The notes under the pieces were generated by a model. It was not told the DNA's origin and ran no database searches. It saw nothing but the letters and a program-made list of their open reading frames with translations. From contig CAJJDP010000071.1 in assembly GCA_905182995.1 (NCBI GenBank), forward strand, positions 412,988-476,987: 64,000 bases of DNA, read 5' to 3'. Shown here piece after piece: positions 51,065 through 62,454 of the stretch. Within the stretch, counting starts at the first letter, position 1. Every line of letters begins with the position of its first letter. Source of the DNA: Paramecium octaurelia (taxonomy: Eukaryota; Ciliophora; Oligohymenophorea; Peniculida; Parameciidae). Both the position numbers and the translations under genes were made by a program.

Positions 51065-51973
51065 TCACGAATCCTAACAAGACAATTATTTATAAACTGA
51101 TTGTTTATCTATATTTTACATAATAAAAATCTTCCATACAATATCAATTATTTCTAATACTTAAGTATTCTTTAAATTCCCTTTAATTGGCACTAAATAA
51201 TCCTATTACTTAGGAAACTAATTGTCTTTTTCGGTCATTTTATTCCCTACTTGATTTGTATTCACAAGCAGCCGAGGTGCATTTTTTTCTTCTATCTTCT
51301 TTGGTTTATTTTTTGCTTTCGATTCTGCATTATAATCTGCCAAATCATTTTATCCCATAGATATCTAATTATCAAGGTATTCTAATCCTGCATCAATTAT
51401 GGATTTATCACTTTATACCTATTGTAAATCCTTTTATAAGGATGAAATCTGTCTTTCGAATATTTCTCTTCTTTTATCCTCTTACTTTCGTATGAATGAC
51501 ATATTGTCAGATACATTGTCTAATATGTCATCACACAAATATTTCAATTTATCGGCACCTTGGCCTTTCACTTTTTCCGCAACTTATACAACAATCCAAA
51601 TACTTCTTAAAATCTAGTATTTTATTGAAGATCCTGCTTTCATCTACAGCATTTTTTAAATCGTTAATTAATGCCTCTTGATTATTAATTTAGATAAAAT
51701 TGATTCCATTTAAAGTGAATTTCTTTTTAACTTCAGAAATCACAGAAATAACATATGAATTTTCATTCATTTCTTATTCATACCCATTTTATTCATGAAT
51801 GTCCACCAGATTTATTAAGGGTCAATGTATCTATCAAAGTTTTGCCAAATTCATCTCTGTCAATCTATTGTTTCCATCATATTAATAATTACTTCCATAT
51901 ATTAAAAATAACGGCCATCTTCTACAGCTATACATGCCAATTATAGACATGCGCATAAAACTTATTTTATCAT
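51065..51973 (-). CDS. Coiled-coil protein with possible signal peptide, 270 aa
   Basis: ATG 51973 (MIKQVLCACLQLACIAVEDG) to TGA 51065 with introns of 28, 34 and 34 nt gives exactly 271 codons. The N-terminus could be a short signal peptide. The middle (SYVISVISEVKKKFTLNGIN; VAEKVKGQGADKLKYLCDDI) is helical, followed by a charged coiled coil (RKQEDKRREIFERQISSLQK) and a Lys/Asn-rich tail. No family was recognised. The two 34-nt introns are at the upper limit for Paramecium, so those joins are less certain. The last 165 bp overlap a plus-strand open frame. Confidence 0.55.
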
Positions 51974-52403
51974 CCAATTAAAAACAATAATTATAAAAAT
52001 TAACCTATTTAAACTCTGAATAACTTTAAACATAAATATTTGACAAAAAATTCAATATTTTATTGATTATGGGATGAATCAGAATAAGAATCATGAATAA
52101 ATCATGTCTGTTCTTGAAATGTGAAACTATCTATGAATAGATTTTGATTAAATATAAATAGTATTCTACATGGTTAAGGAGTACATTAGTAATTTCAATA
52201 CTATTAAAGGCTTATTTAAAGCATTAATTGAAGCAATTTCGAAAAATGCGTAAATATTTAATAAACATATTATAAATGAAAATTATAGTGTTAAAGTATG
52301 GAATATTGTTATTAAAATTAAGAATATATAAGTGCAAATATATTTTATGAATATTATATAATTTATGTTTCTAAATGGAGTTTTTTATGAGTTGTGTAAA
52401 CCA
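51974..52403. other. AT-rich intergenic region
   Basis: About 430 bp of very A+T-rich DNA between two minus-strand genes. No coding frame, repeat or RNA was recognised. Confidence 0.4.
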
Positions 52404-52931
52404 TCATTCTTTTAATTTAAGAAGCCGAGCTCTGTAATTGAAGAAATCTTCTGTTTTCACAAATAGTTAGTATTTTATTAGCTTCAAGAATTTTTTCTCC
52501 ATTTTGTTCAGCATCCCCCTATTGGTTTCAAATATTATTGAATAGATGTGTTAAACATTTTGGTTATCATCATACATCTTAAGACACAGAATGATGGCTG
52601 TCATCAGAAGACTTTCCAAATATATATGTAATTAGGTACTTGTAAATATTCCTTTTGTTTAGGTAAAAGTTGTTATTTGTTGTTAGGCGGTCAACCAAAA
52701 ATAATCCCAAAACAAATATGTCATCGTTTACTCCCATTCTTTGCAGAAAAACTAAATTCTGAATGATATCTTATTATCTAGTATATTTATATATTTTTAC
52801 CGTGTAAAAATATTTGGAAAAATTACTTTTCCTTCTCTTTCTGCTAAATTGCTATATGCAAATATCTTATTTTATAATATTGATATCTTATCAATCACAG
52901 TGTTTTACTATACAGCTGCACCACCTTTCAT
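52404..52931 (-). CDS. Pho80-type cyclin, 158 aa
   Basis: ATG 52931 (MKGGAAVQQNTVIDKISILQ) to TGA 52404 with introns of 23 and 28 nt gives 158 residues. The single cyclin box is recognisable: FLQRMGVNDDIFVLGLFLVD (helix 1 to 2), FYLNKRNIYNLLMTAIILCL, KMYDDNQN at the conserved D-D position, and LNKMEKKFLKLIKYQLFV before the stop. The short length, the I-Y-N-L-L-M-T-A core and the K-F-L-x-L-I end fit the Pho80/CYCP (U-type) cyclins, which partner Pho85-like CDKs. The usual G-G-I/V-x-x-x-E-L-N-x-L-E segment is altered. Without the 28-nt intron the frame breaks inside the cyclin box. Confidence 0.82.
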
Positions 52932-53323
52932 AAATTAAAAATAAAAAAATTAAAAATAGTATGCCCCTCTAAAAAGAGGCAGAGTCAAATTTAAATGGAA
53001 ATGTTGAAACAAGTATTAATTCACTGATTTATGACTAGTACTTACCTCATCATAAGCATTTAACAAAACTTCCTATTAAAAACAAAGTTCCTAGGCTCAA
53101 AGTTGGTCTATTAATCAAAGGATAGTAATATTAATTGCAAATAGCGCTACCAACTGCATTTAATATCTTGTAATTACATAAACTAACATCCAAATGTAAT
53201 AAACATATACATTCATATTTTGTTATGTGCATAGCAATTATTTTTTGCTGGAAATGAGTACAACTAAAAATGCTGTAATGAATCAGTTGTTGCATGATAA
53301 AAGCTGATTAAATAATTTATATA
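52932..53323. other. AT-rich intergenic region
   Basis: About 390 bp upstream of the cyclin start. It contains a short GC-richer hairpin-like stretch near 52961-52985 (CCCCTCTAAAAAGAGG) but no coding frame. Confidence 0.35.
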
Positions 53324-53611
53324 TCATTCAGAAATTGATACAGATAAATTTTCTTTCCTTTCCTCATCTTCATCCTCACTCTCAGATGTCTCATTTGAAC
53401 TCGAACTTGAACTTGAACTTGAAGAATTTGAGCCTGAACTACTGGTTATTTATTCGAATCGCGATATATATGAATTGTAACTGCTCATCAGCAAATAACT
53501 TGGAGTTAAAGAGGATATTAATGAATCACGGATTAGACTTTAATTGTCTTCACTTATTTCTTGCTCAGATTAAGAAGAATTTGTATCACCTCCTTCCTTA
53601 GTTTCTTCCAT
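53324..53611 (-). CDS. Acidic serine-rich protein, 95 aa
   Basis: ATG 53611 (MEETKEGGDTNSSQSEQEIS) to TGA 53324 is one intronless frame. Residues about 55-75 are almost pure serine (a run written as repeats of TCA/AGT/TCG), followed by SESEDEDEERKENLS, an excellent casein-kinase-2-type acidic stretch. The protein is probably disordered. The same frame runs a little upstream of the ATG to a TGA, so a short 5' exon cannot be excluded. No homologue is recognised. Confidence 0.5.
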
Positions 53612-54385
53612 ATCTGGTTCATTATTTTATTGAGGGTTCTGCCTTATGACCTTTCGAATTGCGTCTGAAATATATCAAATCATCTCTAATCATTATAAAT
53701 TTTATTTATTTAAATATATTTCTTTATATAAATATACTCTTTTTAAGAATATATATATTAGAATATATTAAACCTAAGTTTAGTATTCCAAATAACTGCT
53801 TTGCTTTTTAATCAACTTAAAATATATTTAACACCATATTGAAAAACTTTATTTATTCCAACCTTATTTTAATGACAGTTGAGATTATTGAATTACTTAT
53901 AGAAAACATTTTAAATAAAGTCCTATTAAATCTATATCAATATAAGGAAGAAACTAAAAATAATGCTTCAAATCAATTTAAATTAGTTTATTCATGGATA
54001 CTGAAATTAAAGTATTTTATATTGAATATTTAATGATTGAAAAAACTAGTTTGTTAAGTGTAATTTATCATATAACTTTTTTATTATTATTTAAATAATA
54101 AAATTGATTCCTATTGAAATTTGGAATAACAAGTAAAAAGAACACCAATGAAAAAGTTAGAAAAAGAATTTAAAATTTTTAAGATTAATAGCATTATATA
54201 TAAATATTCAAGTATGACTAATAATTAACTTTAACAGATATAAATAATTAATTACTCAATAAAACTCACTTTCTTTTATTGCAGTCAGTCAAAAAATAAA
54301 TCCAATAATGAAAGAGCTTTAAATTCATTAAATTATTTAAATAACAGTTGATATTAGGACAATTTTTTTTCCATCTTTAATTAGT
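53612..54385. other. AT-rich region with one tiny uncertain ORF
   Basis: About 775 bp with no supported gene. A 54-codon plus-strand frame (ATG 53872 to TGA 54036, starting MTVEIIELLIENILNKVLLN) is open but of low complexity; I do not trust it. No structured RNA was recognised. Confidence 0.3.
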
Positions 54386-55988
54386 ATGAGTTTTGCTTGT
54401 TTGTCAAATCTAATTGACTTTTTTTCTATATATTAAATTGTGAATCTTCAAATGTAGTAGGGTAAGGGTATTGAAAAATATTTCTATTATCCAGGCTATT
54501 TAATTGGTAAGGGCAACTATGATTGTGTTTACTAGGGAGTTGATTAAAGTACTTAAACTGATGTTGCCATTAAAAATTGTTAAAAAGTCTAAGTTAGAAG
54601 GTGATTCTTCTATTTTTACTTTAGGGAATCATATTCAGAGAAGGCTTTCATAAATGAAATGATAATTCTGAAGAAACTTCGTTCAAAAACTATTGTAAAA
54701 ATGTTTGATTTATGTGAAAGCCAGTCGATCTATTATCTAATATAAGAACTTGTCAATAGGGGGATTTGAAGAAAATATTGTAGTAGTCACAGCTTAATGA
54801 AAAAGAGACAATTAAAATTCTTCTTGATATTCTTTCTGAATACTAAATTTTATTTAAAGTACGGCATAGCAGAGGTGAGATAAATGAAATGTTTATTTAT
54901 ACATCGAGACGTTTGGCAACTTAAATCTTTAAATAAAAGATGTTGAATTAATGTGTTGGTACACTTTTGTAGCCCTTAAGTATAATAACATAGTAATTAT
55001 ACAAGTAAATGTGATATTTGGTCAATTGCAATATTGTTTTACGAATGCTTATTTGGTGCAAGTAAATAATTTGATGAAGAGATAGCCCTTGCTATCATGA
55101 AACATCTCAAAAACTTCTAAAATAAATTTTTGAAGAACCTCTAGAGTGCCGACTTACCTATTTGTGAGTGATGTCAGCAAATCATTTATTAAAGAGTTGT
55201 CGAGAAATCAATGAAAAAGACAAAATAGATTGGGTAGACAATTACAATCAAATTTTATTTCGATCAAATCCATTTAAAAAATATATGGTAATTCTCAATA
55301 AATAATCACCAGCAAAGAAATACCATGAAAATTAGAAAATTTAAAATAAATTATTTATTCTAAAATATCTACTTCCAAAAAAATTAAATATTGATGATCT
55401 CAATTTACTTTTATAATCTATTGATAAATAGTTTACAATAGAGGATGCAGAAATAGTATTTAATAAACTGAATCATAACAATAGAGATACTATTCCATTT
55501 GAATGTATTTTGTTATGGTTTAGTTAAAATGATGTTAAAAATATCAAATATTTTAATAGATAATCTTAGCTTAAGTTTTAGATACTTGTTGGCTTTATTA
55601 ACTTAGCAAGATTAATTTAAAATTGATAATGTATTTGATGAGCTAATTGTTCGAGAAAGATTAAATTCGATTTCAATTATATAAATATGTAAAGAAGTAA
55701 ATCTTAAAATGATTATTTAGTGCTGAGTTTCATAAAATTAGGAAATCAGCTTAAATAAATTCGAGCAAGTTTTGCTAAACATTGATACTTAGATGTCAAA
55801 GGCTGATATTACTCTTTTGTATAGTAAAATTAAATAGAACAATTAAGGACTCATTAGAAGGGAGTCCATCTAAAAAATTTTTTATGAAGAATCTGAATTA
55901 GAGGATGCAGATGATGATTTTTCATTCTCCCCAGTACATCTTCCTTTTTAAGGACCTGGTTTAAAACTGAAATCTTGTAACAATATTG
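54386..55988 (+). pseudogene. Decayed Ser/Thr protein kinase (ULK/CDPK-like)
   Basis: Kinase landmarks appear in order but broken. The glycine loop is intact (YLIGKGNYDCVYQGVD), then VAIKN, then MILKKLRSKTIVKMF and IYYLIQELVNRG. A one-base loss in AGGGGGATTTG near 54760 then shifts the frame (NRGDLKKILQQSQL would follow). The catalytic loop HRDLKPAN has become HRDVWQLKSLN, the DFG segment is missing altogether, and TSKCDIWSIAILFYECLFGA resumes in another frame near 55000. Several TGAs interrupt the C-terminal helical part. The catalytic core is therefore not functional. A possible reading of the frameshift as a 20-nt intron does not rescue the lost motifs. Confidence 0.75.
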
Positions 55989-56076
55989 AAAGGCTATGTT
56001 GATTAAACCTTTTTTCAAATCACTTTAATTTCATATGAAAATAATATAGTTATTTTTTTGATATAATTGTATTGAA

Positions 56077-57275
56077 TCATTCTGATAATTTTTAATTGAT
56101 GTATTCAATAAGTCTATCAACTATATCGATTTCAGTTTATCTATAAAAAAATAATCAAATACCATACCTGCTGACCTTTTAATTACTGTATTCTGAATCT
56201 TCTAATTCATTGACTTTAGTAGCATCTTAAATGTTTAATTGTGTAACCTCAACTAAAGCATTTGAAATATTGATCAAACCATCTAATTCATTTAATCTTG
56301 ATTAGATTTCTTTAAGTCTATTGTTAGCAGTGGCTAAAGAAACCTATAAGGTTTATTTCTCGTTTCTCAAATCATCACCCAATCTTGTCAAATTATCAAC
56401 CTTTTATTATGAATTGAACATTTACTTAAGTTTTGTGATTAGACTCTAATTAATCTTAACCTTCTTAGAGAGCTGTAATCAAACGAGCTACTAAACTTAG
56501 AACATTGTTCAAAGTTTCTGGATTAACCTTTGTGGTCATTTCAGCTAGTCCTTCAATGATTGGTTGGAATAAGGTTAAGGAACTCTTTTTGGTATGAGCC
56601 TCCAATATCTCCTTTATTTTTTAAAAGTTTTCTTTAGTTTAGATGAGGTTGCTCTTTGTATCCTAACTAAATTGGTAATTATCAAAGAAGTACGTAAGTT
56701 AAATTAAAGATGCTCCTTCACCTCTCAAGTTCAATAATAATCTTTATGCTTCTTTACATGCTAAAATGGCATCATTATAATCAGAGTATTTAGTAGCAAA
56801 ATCAGCATTTTCAGCATCAAGTCTAGATTGAGCATCCCCACTTCCTCTACTGTTTCTATCTAAAGCAGCTTAATCTGCAAAAAATAAAATCAATCTGATT
56901 ACCCTCTTTCACTCTTGTTTATAGAGTAGATAATTCATTGTTTAAACTTGATTACTCCTATCTTTGATTGTCTAAATCTGCTTATGCTTATTCAAGTGTA
57001 GCCTATAATTTAGCCAAATCAACCTGGCTTTTACGATTGAATATAGCATTTTCTGAATCTTGCAATTAAGTAAGAGCAATGAGTTCATCCTTAATTTATT
57101 ATAGGATTTATTTCAATTCGTTGAGGGAACCACCTGTTTTCATGTTAACTGCAACCAAATTGACCATTGACTTTCCAAAAGGATGATCTCCATATTAAGA
57201 AAGTTTTTCTGATATTTCTGTCAAAGTTGTAGCATATGAGAATGTAATCAAAGCCAACACAAGAAAGTACTTCAT
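56077..57275 (-). CDS. Trichocyst matrix protein, 372 aa
   Basis: ATG 57275 opens a typical signal peptide (MKYFLVLALITFSYATTLTE). TGA 56077 ends the frame after introns of 28, 25 and 27 nt, giving exactly 373 codons. The mature part is almost entirely acidic alpha-helix with GDHPFGKSMVNLVAVNMKTG, DLAKLQATLEQAQADLDNQR, NPETLNNVLSLVARLITALQ and a final EIDIVDRLIEYINQKLSE. These features match the Paramecium trichocyst matrix protein family, whose precursors are cleaved and packed as a crystal in secretory trichocysts. A truncated second copy of its first 58 bp occurs at 58595-58652 because of the duplicated block. It is a member of a large multigene family. Confidence 0.85.
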
Positions 57276-58593
57276 TATTTTATTTTAATATTGTTTATCA
57301 AAAAACGAATATCATTAATTATTTGATACATTCTTAGTTTTCTTTATGAAAAATTAGAGATGGAATGGTTAAAAATTAACAGGGCTTAGAAAGATTCAAA
57401 AATACACACTTCTAATGAAATTTTATAAGGTCCATTTAATTCATCTTATTATTTTATTTGTAAAAAATTTTATATTTAGATTTCTATATTAAATAGTTTC
57501 AATGAATAATAAATAATTTGGTATGTAGCATAAAAAATTATGTAGAAGGAAGAAGATTTTATTTGAATTATGTATTTAAATTCAAGATCAGTAGCATATA
57601 AAAATTTAGTAGTTAGAAGAATCATGTAGAAAATTATCACATTTCAAACATATAGTGAGATTTGCTTTAGTGATAAAATTATTGAGTCAAATTGCAAGCA
57701 AAGCAAAGTTTGACAGATGAATTAGCAATTCGTTAAGTTTACAAAATTTTGTAGAAGACAGAGAGCAGAGGCTTATAACAAAACAAGAAGATGCATGGCT
57801 ATCTCTCTCACAGTGACTGGATTTGAATTAGGATGTGATGAATCTGATTTCACAAGCATTTCATACATCATTAGAGAAGCGGAAGCTTCATTCACCAACT
57901 AGAAATTTGATCTACTTCGTGAGAGAAGAACAGATGGAATCAATGTAAAGAAGCTGCTAAAGATTATGGCAATGCTAAATCTGCTAGGTATTAAATGACA
58001 TTTAATTTTCAATAAAAATTTGATCAATAAGTTGTTTTGATACTATTGGGCTCGTCAATAAAACGCTAAGAATTGTTAGAGAATAACTTTCCTTAAGGTA
58101 AGCTGCGGGTGACAAGATTTGATTAATATGAAAACCATAGATTAATATTCATAATGAATTAATACCCTCATTCCTTTTCACTAATCCTAAAATAAAAGCA
58201 TCGATCACTGATTCACTAACTTAGATTGAAATCAATAACAGTAGACGCCAGAAGAACACTTGTTCTCTCTCTCTCTGTAAAACTGGGAAAGGGTAAGTAG
58301 AGTCTTCTAACCCATTAAAGTCACTGAAAAGTAGAAACAACCATTCTGAATATTTTGCAACTATAACTTAATATGCCACGAATTCATTTACTCAAAGAAA
58401 CAAGATAAATGACGCTGGAGTCGAGTCTACGCTTTGTATCAGAAAAAATGAGTTGTTGAGAAAAAAGATAATTGATAGGTTTTCCTTAAATTAATAAATA
58501 ATGAATTTAATCTTAAATACATCAATCCCTTATTATATAAAGATAATTACTATAAATATCTAAGAATAAATAATTATAGAGGTATTGCTCCTC
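57218..58593. repeat. Direct repeat, copy 1 (1,376 bp)
   Basis: This block starts inside the trichocyst matrix protein signal peptide and ends at GGTATTGCTCCTC just before an N at 58594. It is repeated, as far as I can compare by eye without any difference, at 58595-59970 (offset 1,377). It contains AT-rich spacer and the decayed ORF at 57690-58010. Confidence 0.9.
57690..58010 (+). pseudogene. Degenerate ORF, possible trichocyst matrix protein relic
   Basis: The plus strand shows coding-like pieces in more than one frame: SLTDELAIRQVYKILQKTES, EDREQRLITKQEDAWLSLSQ, and at the end QCKEAAKDYGNAKSARYQM, which resembles the helical repeats of trichocyst matrix proteins. They are separated by frameshifts and TGAs. 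A single-frame alternative from ATG 57717 reads MNQQFVKFTKFCRRQRAEAY for about 100 codons. I favour a decayed family member next to the intact gene on the opposite strand. The same sequence recurs at 59067-59387 in repeat copy 2. Confidence 0.4.
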
Positions 58594-58594
58594 N
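58594..58594. other. Single undetermined base (N), scaffold join
   Basis: The only N in the window sits exactly between two identical 1,376-bp blocks, as expected when two contigs with overlapping ends are placed end to end without merging. Confidence 0.95.
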
Positions 58595-59970
58595 CTGTCA
58601 AAGTTGTAGCATATGAGAATGTAATCAAAGCCAACACAAGAAAGTACTTCATTATTTTATTTTAATATTGTTTATCAAAAAACGAATATCATTAATTATT
58701 TGATACATTCTTAGTTTTCTTTATGAAAAATTAGAGATGGAATGGTTAAAAATTAACAGGGCTTAGAAAGATTCAAAAATACACACTTCTAATGAAATTT
58801 TATAAGGTCCATTTAATTCATCTTATTATTTTATTTGTAAAAAATTTTATATTTAGATTTCTATATTAAATAGTTTCAATGAATAATAAATAATTTGGTA
58901 TGTAGCATAAAAAATTATGTAGAAGGAAGAAGATTTTATTTGAATTATGTATTTAAATTCAAGATCAGTAGCATATAAAAATTTAGTAGTTAGAAGAATC
59001 ATGTAGAAAATTATCACATTTCAAACATATAGTGAGATTTGCTTTAGTGATAAAATTATTGAGTCAAATTGCAAGCAAAGCAAAGTTTGACAGATGAATT
59101 AGCAATTCGTTAAGTTTACAAAATTTTGTAGAAGACAGAGAGCAGAGGCTTATAACAAAACAAGAAGATGCATGGCTATCTCTCTCACAGTGACTGGATT
59201 TGAATTAGGATGTGATGAATCTGATTTCACAAGCATTTCATACATCATTAGAGAAGCGGAAGCTTCATTCACCAACTAGAAATTTGATCTACTTCGTGAG
59301 AGAAGAACAGATGGAATCAATGTAAAGAAGCTGCTAAAGATTATGGCAATGCTAAATCTGCTAGGTATTAAATGACATTTAATTTTCAATAAAAATTTGA
59401 TCAATAAGTTGTTTTGATACTATTGGGCTCGTCAATAAAACGCTAAGAATTGTTAGAGAATAACTTTCCTTAAGGTAAGCTGCGGGTGACAAGATTTGAT
59501 TAATATGAAAACCATAGATTAATATTCATAATGAATTAATACCCTCATTCCTTTTCACTAATCCTAAAATAAAAGCATCGATCACTGATTCACTAACTTA
59601 GATTGAAATCAATAACAGTAGACGCCAGAAGAACACTTGTTCTCTCTCTCTCTGTAAAACTGGGAAAGGGTAAGTAGAGTCTTCTAACCCATTAAAGTCA
59701 CTGAAAAGTAGAAACAACCATTCTGAATATTTTGCAACTATAACTTAATATGCCACGAATTCATTTACTCAAAGAAACAAGATAAATGACGCTGGAGTCG
59801 AGTCTACGCTTTGTATCAGAAAAAATGAGTTGTTGAGAAAAAAGATAATTGATAGGTTTTCCTTAAATTAATAAATAATGAATTTAATCTTAAATACATC
59901 AATCCCTTATTATATAAAGATAATTACTATAAATATCTAAGAATAAATAATTATAGAGGTATTGCTCCTC
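58595..59970. repeat. Direct repeat, copy 2 (1,376 bp)
   Basis: Identical to 57218-58593 in every segment compared, including the microsatellite-like CTCTCTCTCTC tract (58264 and 59641). Copy 2 continues without a break into unique sequence at 59971 that contains the 3' end of the next gene, so copy 2 carries the natural right flank and copy 1 the natural left flank. Confidence 0.9.
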
Positions 59971-60546
59971 TAAAAAAATATTAAATTTAGGACAGAAGGT
60001 TTCAGGTTCGAAATTTAACAGGCTTTTGCATTTAGTTGAATCCAAGAAATCTATGTTATTAATTTGAACACTACAGATTTGATTGTTGCGGGTGTGTAGT
60101 TTTAAATTAAAGTGAAAGATTTTGGCAAGAATAAAGCAGAGAGGCAAACTATATATGCAATATAGATTTTAATATTAAAAAGATAGAACTCACTGTTTTT
60201 CGAATCTCTATTTGAATAATTGAACAATCCTTAAATCTCTTAGATCTCATCAATAAATTGTTAAATAGTTTGATTGTTAATTTCAATCATTTTTAAATCA
60301 AGTTTATGTAAAAAATCAAACTTCGATACCAGGATTTGGGAATCAATATGTTCATTTTAAAAAATCTGAACTAAAATATGATTAATTTCCACTTTTGTCC
60401 ACCACTAATGTTCTATATGAGCATTTAGTTTTAAACAACAAAAACAACAAAAATTGAATTATAATACAAACGTAATTTGAATTATTTGATATTTTATATC
60501 TTACTCAAGAACATAAGAAAAAGCTGTTCAGAATATTCCTCCTTCA
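59899..60546 (-). CDS. Unresolved small gene with Cys-rich segment
   Basis: The minus strand is open in overlapping frames from ATG 60546 (MKEEYSEQLFLMFLSK) to TGA 59899. One frame contains a Cys/His cluster (CCFCCLKLNAHIEHQWW) resembling the second half of a B-box zinc finger, then helical HIDSQILVSKFDFLHKLDLK and TIQQFIDEIQEIQGLFNY. The last 80 residues (ICSVQINNIDFLDSTKCKSL) are in another frame. I could not place the introns confidently. Its 3' end lies in repeat copy 2. Function unknown. Confidence 0.35.
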
Positions 60547-60603
60547 TAATTAAGTTATAGTAAAAATCATTATAGAAATAAATCAAATAAAGGAGCAATA
60601 AAA

Positions 60604-61428
60604 TCAAGTTTGTTGCTATGCAGAGGCCTGTAAATTTTCAAAGTTTTTTTATTTTTGTGTGTTCAAAATTATTAGTTCTAATACAATTTCGATAGCAAAT
60701 AAAACTAAATAAGTATAAGTCCATATTTTGTTTGGATAAAAAAAACATAAAGAGGTAATGTCAAAAGAAATAAATAATATTAATTGGAGAACATCGATAT
60801 AAATATTTGTTGTTTAGAAAAATCTAAGAATCCAGATTGTGATTAATGATAGTAGACTTGCCAATGCAAAATGCAAATTAAAAAATAGTAAGCATCCTAA
60901 AAAACCTTATAATACTATTAATCTATTGATTAATTTGAAAATGGTTCTTGAATTTAAGAATTCTGTTATAGTTTATTCTGGTTCTGTAATAGTTATTAAA
61001 TTAGTATCTTGTGCTCTAACAGTTTCTGGTAGTTCTTGCATTGAAGGTATTGATTTTAATTACTCTTTTTTTTGAGAAGCATCTAGAGTAACCACATTAG
61101 AACTGACTTTAATGATATAATATTTTGATGAAAACATTTATGATGTAGTCTTAAATGGTTTATATTAATTTGTGTTAGTTGATTCAATAGCAGTTTCACC
61201 AGATTTAGTTTCCATTTGATTAATTTTACGTCTAAAATCCTTCTTTTTTGTTTGCTCAACTGATTGAGAACGGTGCAATTACATATGTACCTATTCAAGG
61301 ATTGGAATCACTTTATTTTATTTTTTTTCAATTAATTTATTTGAGGGCTTTCTAAAGTAAAGAAAATAGAGCAATAATATTTAAAGTACAAACACAAAGA
61401 TTGCAAAGGCTAAATGGTAAATAAACAT
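60604..61428 (-). CDS. Multi-pass membrane protein, 274 aa, intronless
   Basis: ATG 61428 (MFIYHLAFAIFVFVLQILLL) to TGA 60604 is a clean 275-codon frame with Gln written as TAA/TAG. One N-terminal membrane helix is followed by a basic hydrophilic loop (about 25-140) with RSQSVEQTKKKDFRRKINQM, then about four hydrophobic helices (LIVLQGFLGCLLFFNLHFAL; VLQLILFISFDITSLCFFY; IWTYTYLVLFAIEIVLELII) and a short polar tail. No transporter or receptor motif is recognised. The orientation is the same as the unresolved gene downstream, 58 bp away. Confidence 0.65.
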
Positions 61429-61755
61429 CTTAGAGGTGATATTCTGGGTTTTAATTAAATTGAAATATATATAATTTTAAACTTTTCTTAAGCATATAAA
61501 TCGAAAGGGAAAGATATTCAACCTGCTTTTAATGATGCGTGTTTACGTTCAAAGAATGAATACACAAATACTGCTGAAAATAATATATCTAGTATTTTAT
61601 GATTTATATTTCATTTTATTTTCTAAGAGATTTACTGATGGTTGTAAATCATTCGAAGTAATCACTCAATGATAATTTATTCTTTTGGTAAATATATGTG
61701 CATTTCCCTATTACTTTAAATTCTTAAAATTAATGAAATAATCCTTTATCAGATA

Positions 61756-62454
61756 ATGCAATTTTTTATAGAATTTATAAACAGAATTAATTACATAATT
61801 AAAAAAGATCTATATGCTGATCAATAACAAAGAAAAGTTGTAGTAATCTTATCTAATATGAATATATGTATTCCTCAAACTGTTTAGTTATTTGCCAATA
61901 AAAAAATCAATATTGAAAATCTTAATATCAAATTTAAGTATAACTTTTTGGAACAAAATGCAAAATTGAATGTTCGAAAACGAATTATTCGTCAAAGACT
62001 AAATAAATCTCTGACCTATTGAAATAAATTCTATTTCTTAAAATAGTAATTGATTCCAATGAATTTAATTCAGAACTCACAGTTGATTGAGATGTTGTAA
62101 AGCAAAAAATGGGTCAAGAATACAACATTATTAATTAAAACTAATTTTAACTTTAAGCATTTTGAGTTAGAGTATATAATCTATGAATTGTGATTTCTGG
62201 TCAACTTATACAATCCAATTTCAACTCTTTACAAGGGAGATTATTTTCTGAAAATAGAAATTTTTTCTTAATTAAATGCTTAGATGCTTAATAGTAATTC
62301 AAACTTTTTAAAAATTTATTGTTTAATAGATTTAAACTCATAGTTATAGAGAAGATTGATTTTTTTATTTTTTCATCATTTTTATGAATATAACAATAAC
62401 AATTTATATCATAATGAATTAATTAATTTTTAAATTGTACTAGTTGATAGTTGA
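61756..62454 (+). pseudogene. Single-frame ORF interrupted by two in-frame TGA codons
   Basis: One plus-strand frame runs from ATG 61756 (MQFFIEFINRINYIIKKDLY) to TGA 62454, about 233 codons, broken only by TGA at 62020-62022 and about 62209. The protein-like character is the same on both sides: RKRIIRQRLNKSLTY, then NKFYFLKQQLIPMNLIQNSQ, then FLVNLYNPISTLYKGDYFLK and LIDLNSQLQRRLIFLFFHHF. No GT-AG intron removes either TGA. Both positions would suit Trp, so TGG-to-TGA mutation of a recently dead gene is the simplest reading. If only the first part is translated it is an 88-residue protein. Confidence 0.45.

Noticed and set aside
53335-53601. Plus-strand ORF rich in Leu, Asn and His
   Set aside because: It is the antisense of the serine-run and acidic tail of the protein at 53324-53611.
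58264-58275. CT microsatellite inside the duplicated block as a possible recombination cause of the duplication
   Set aside because: The tract is internal, not at the block ends, and the N between copies is better explained by assembly.
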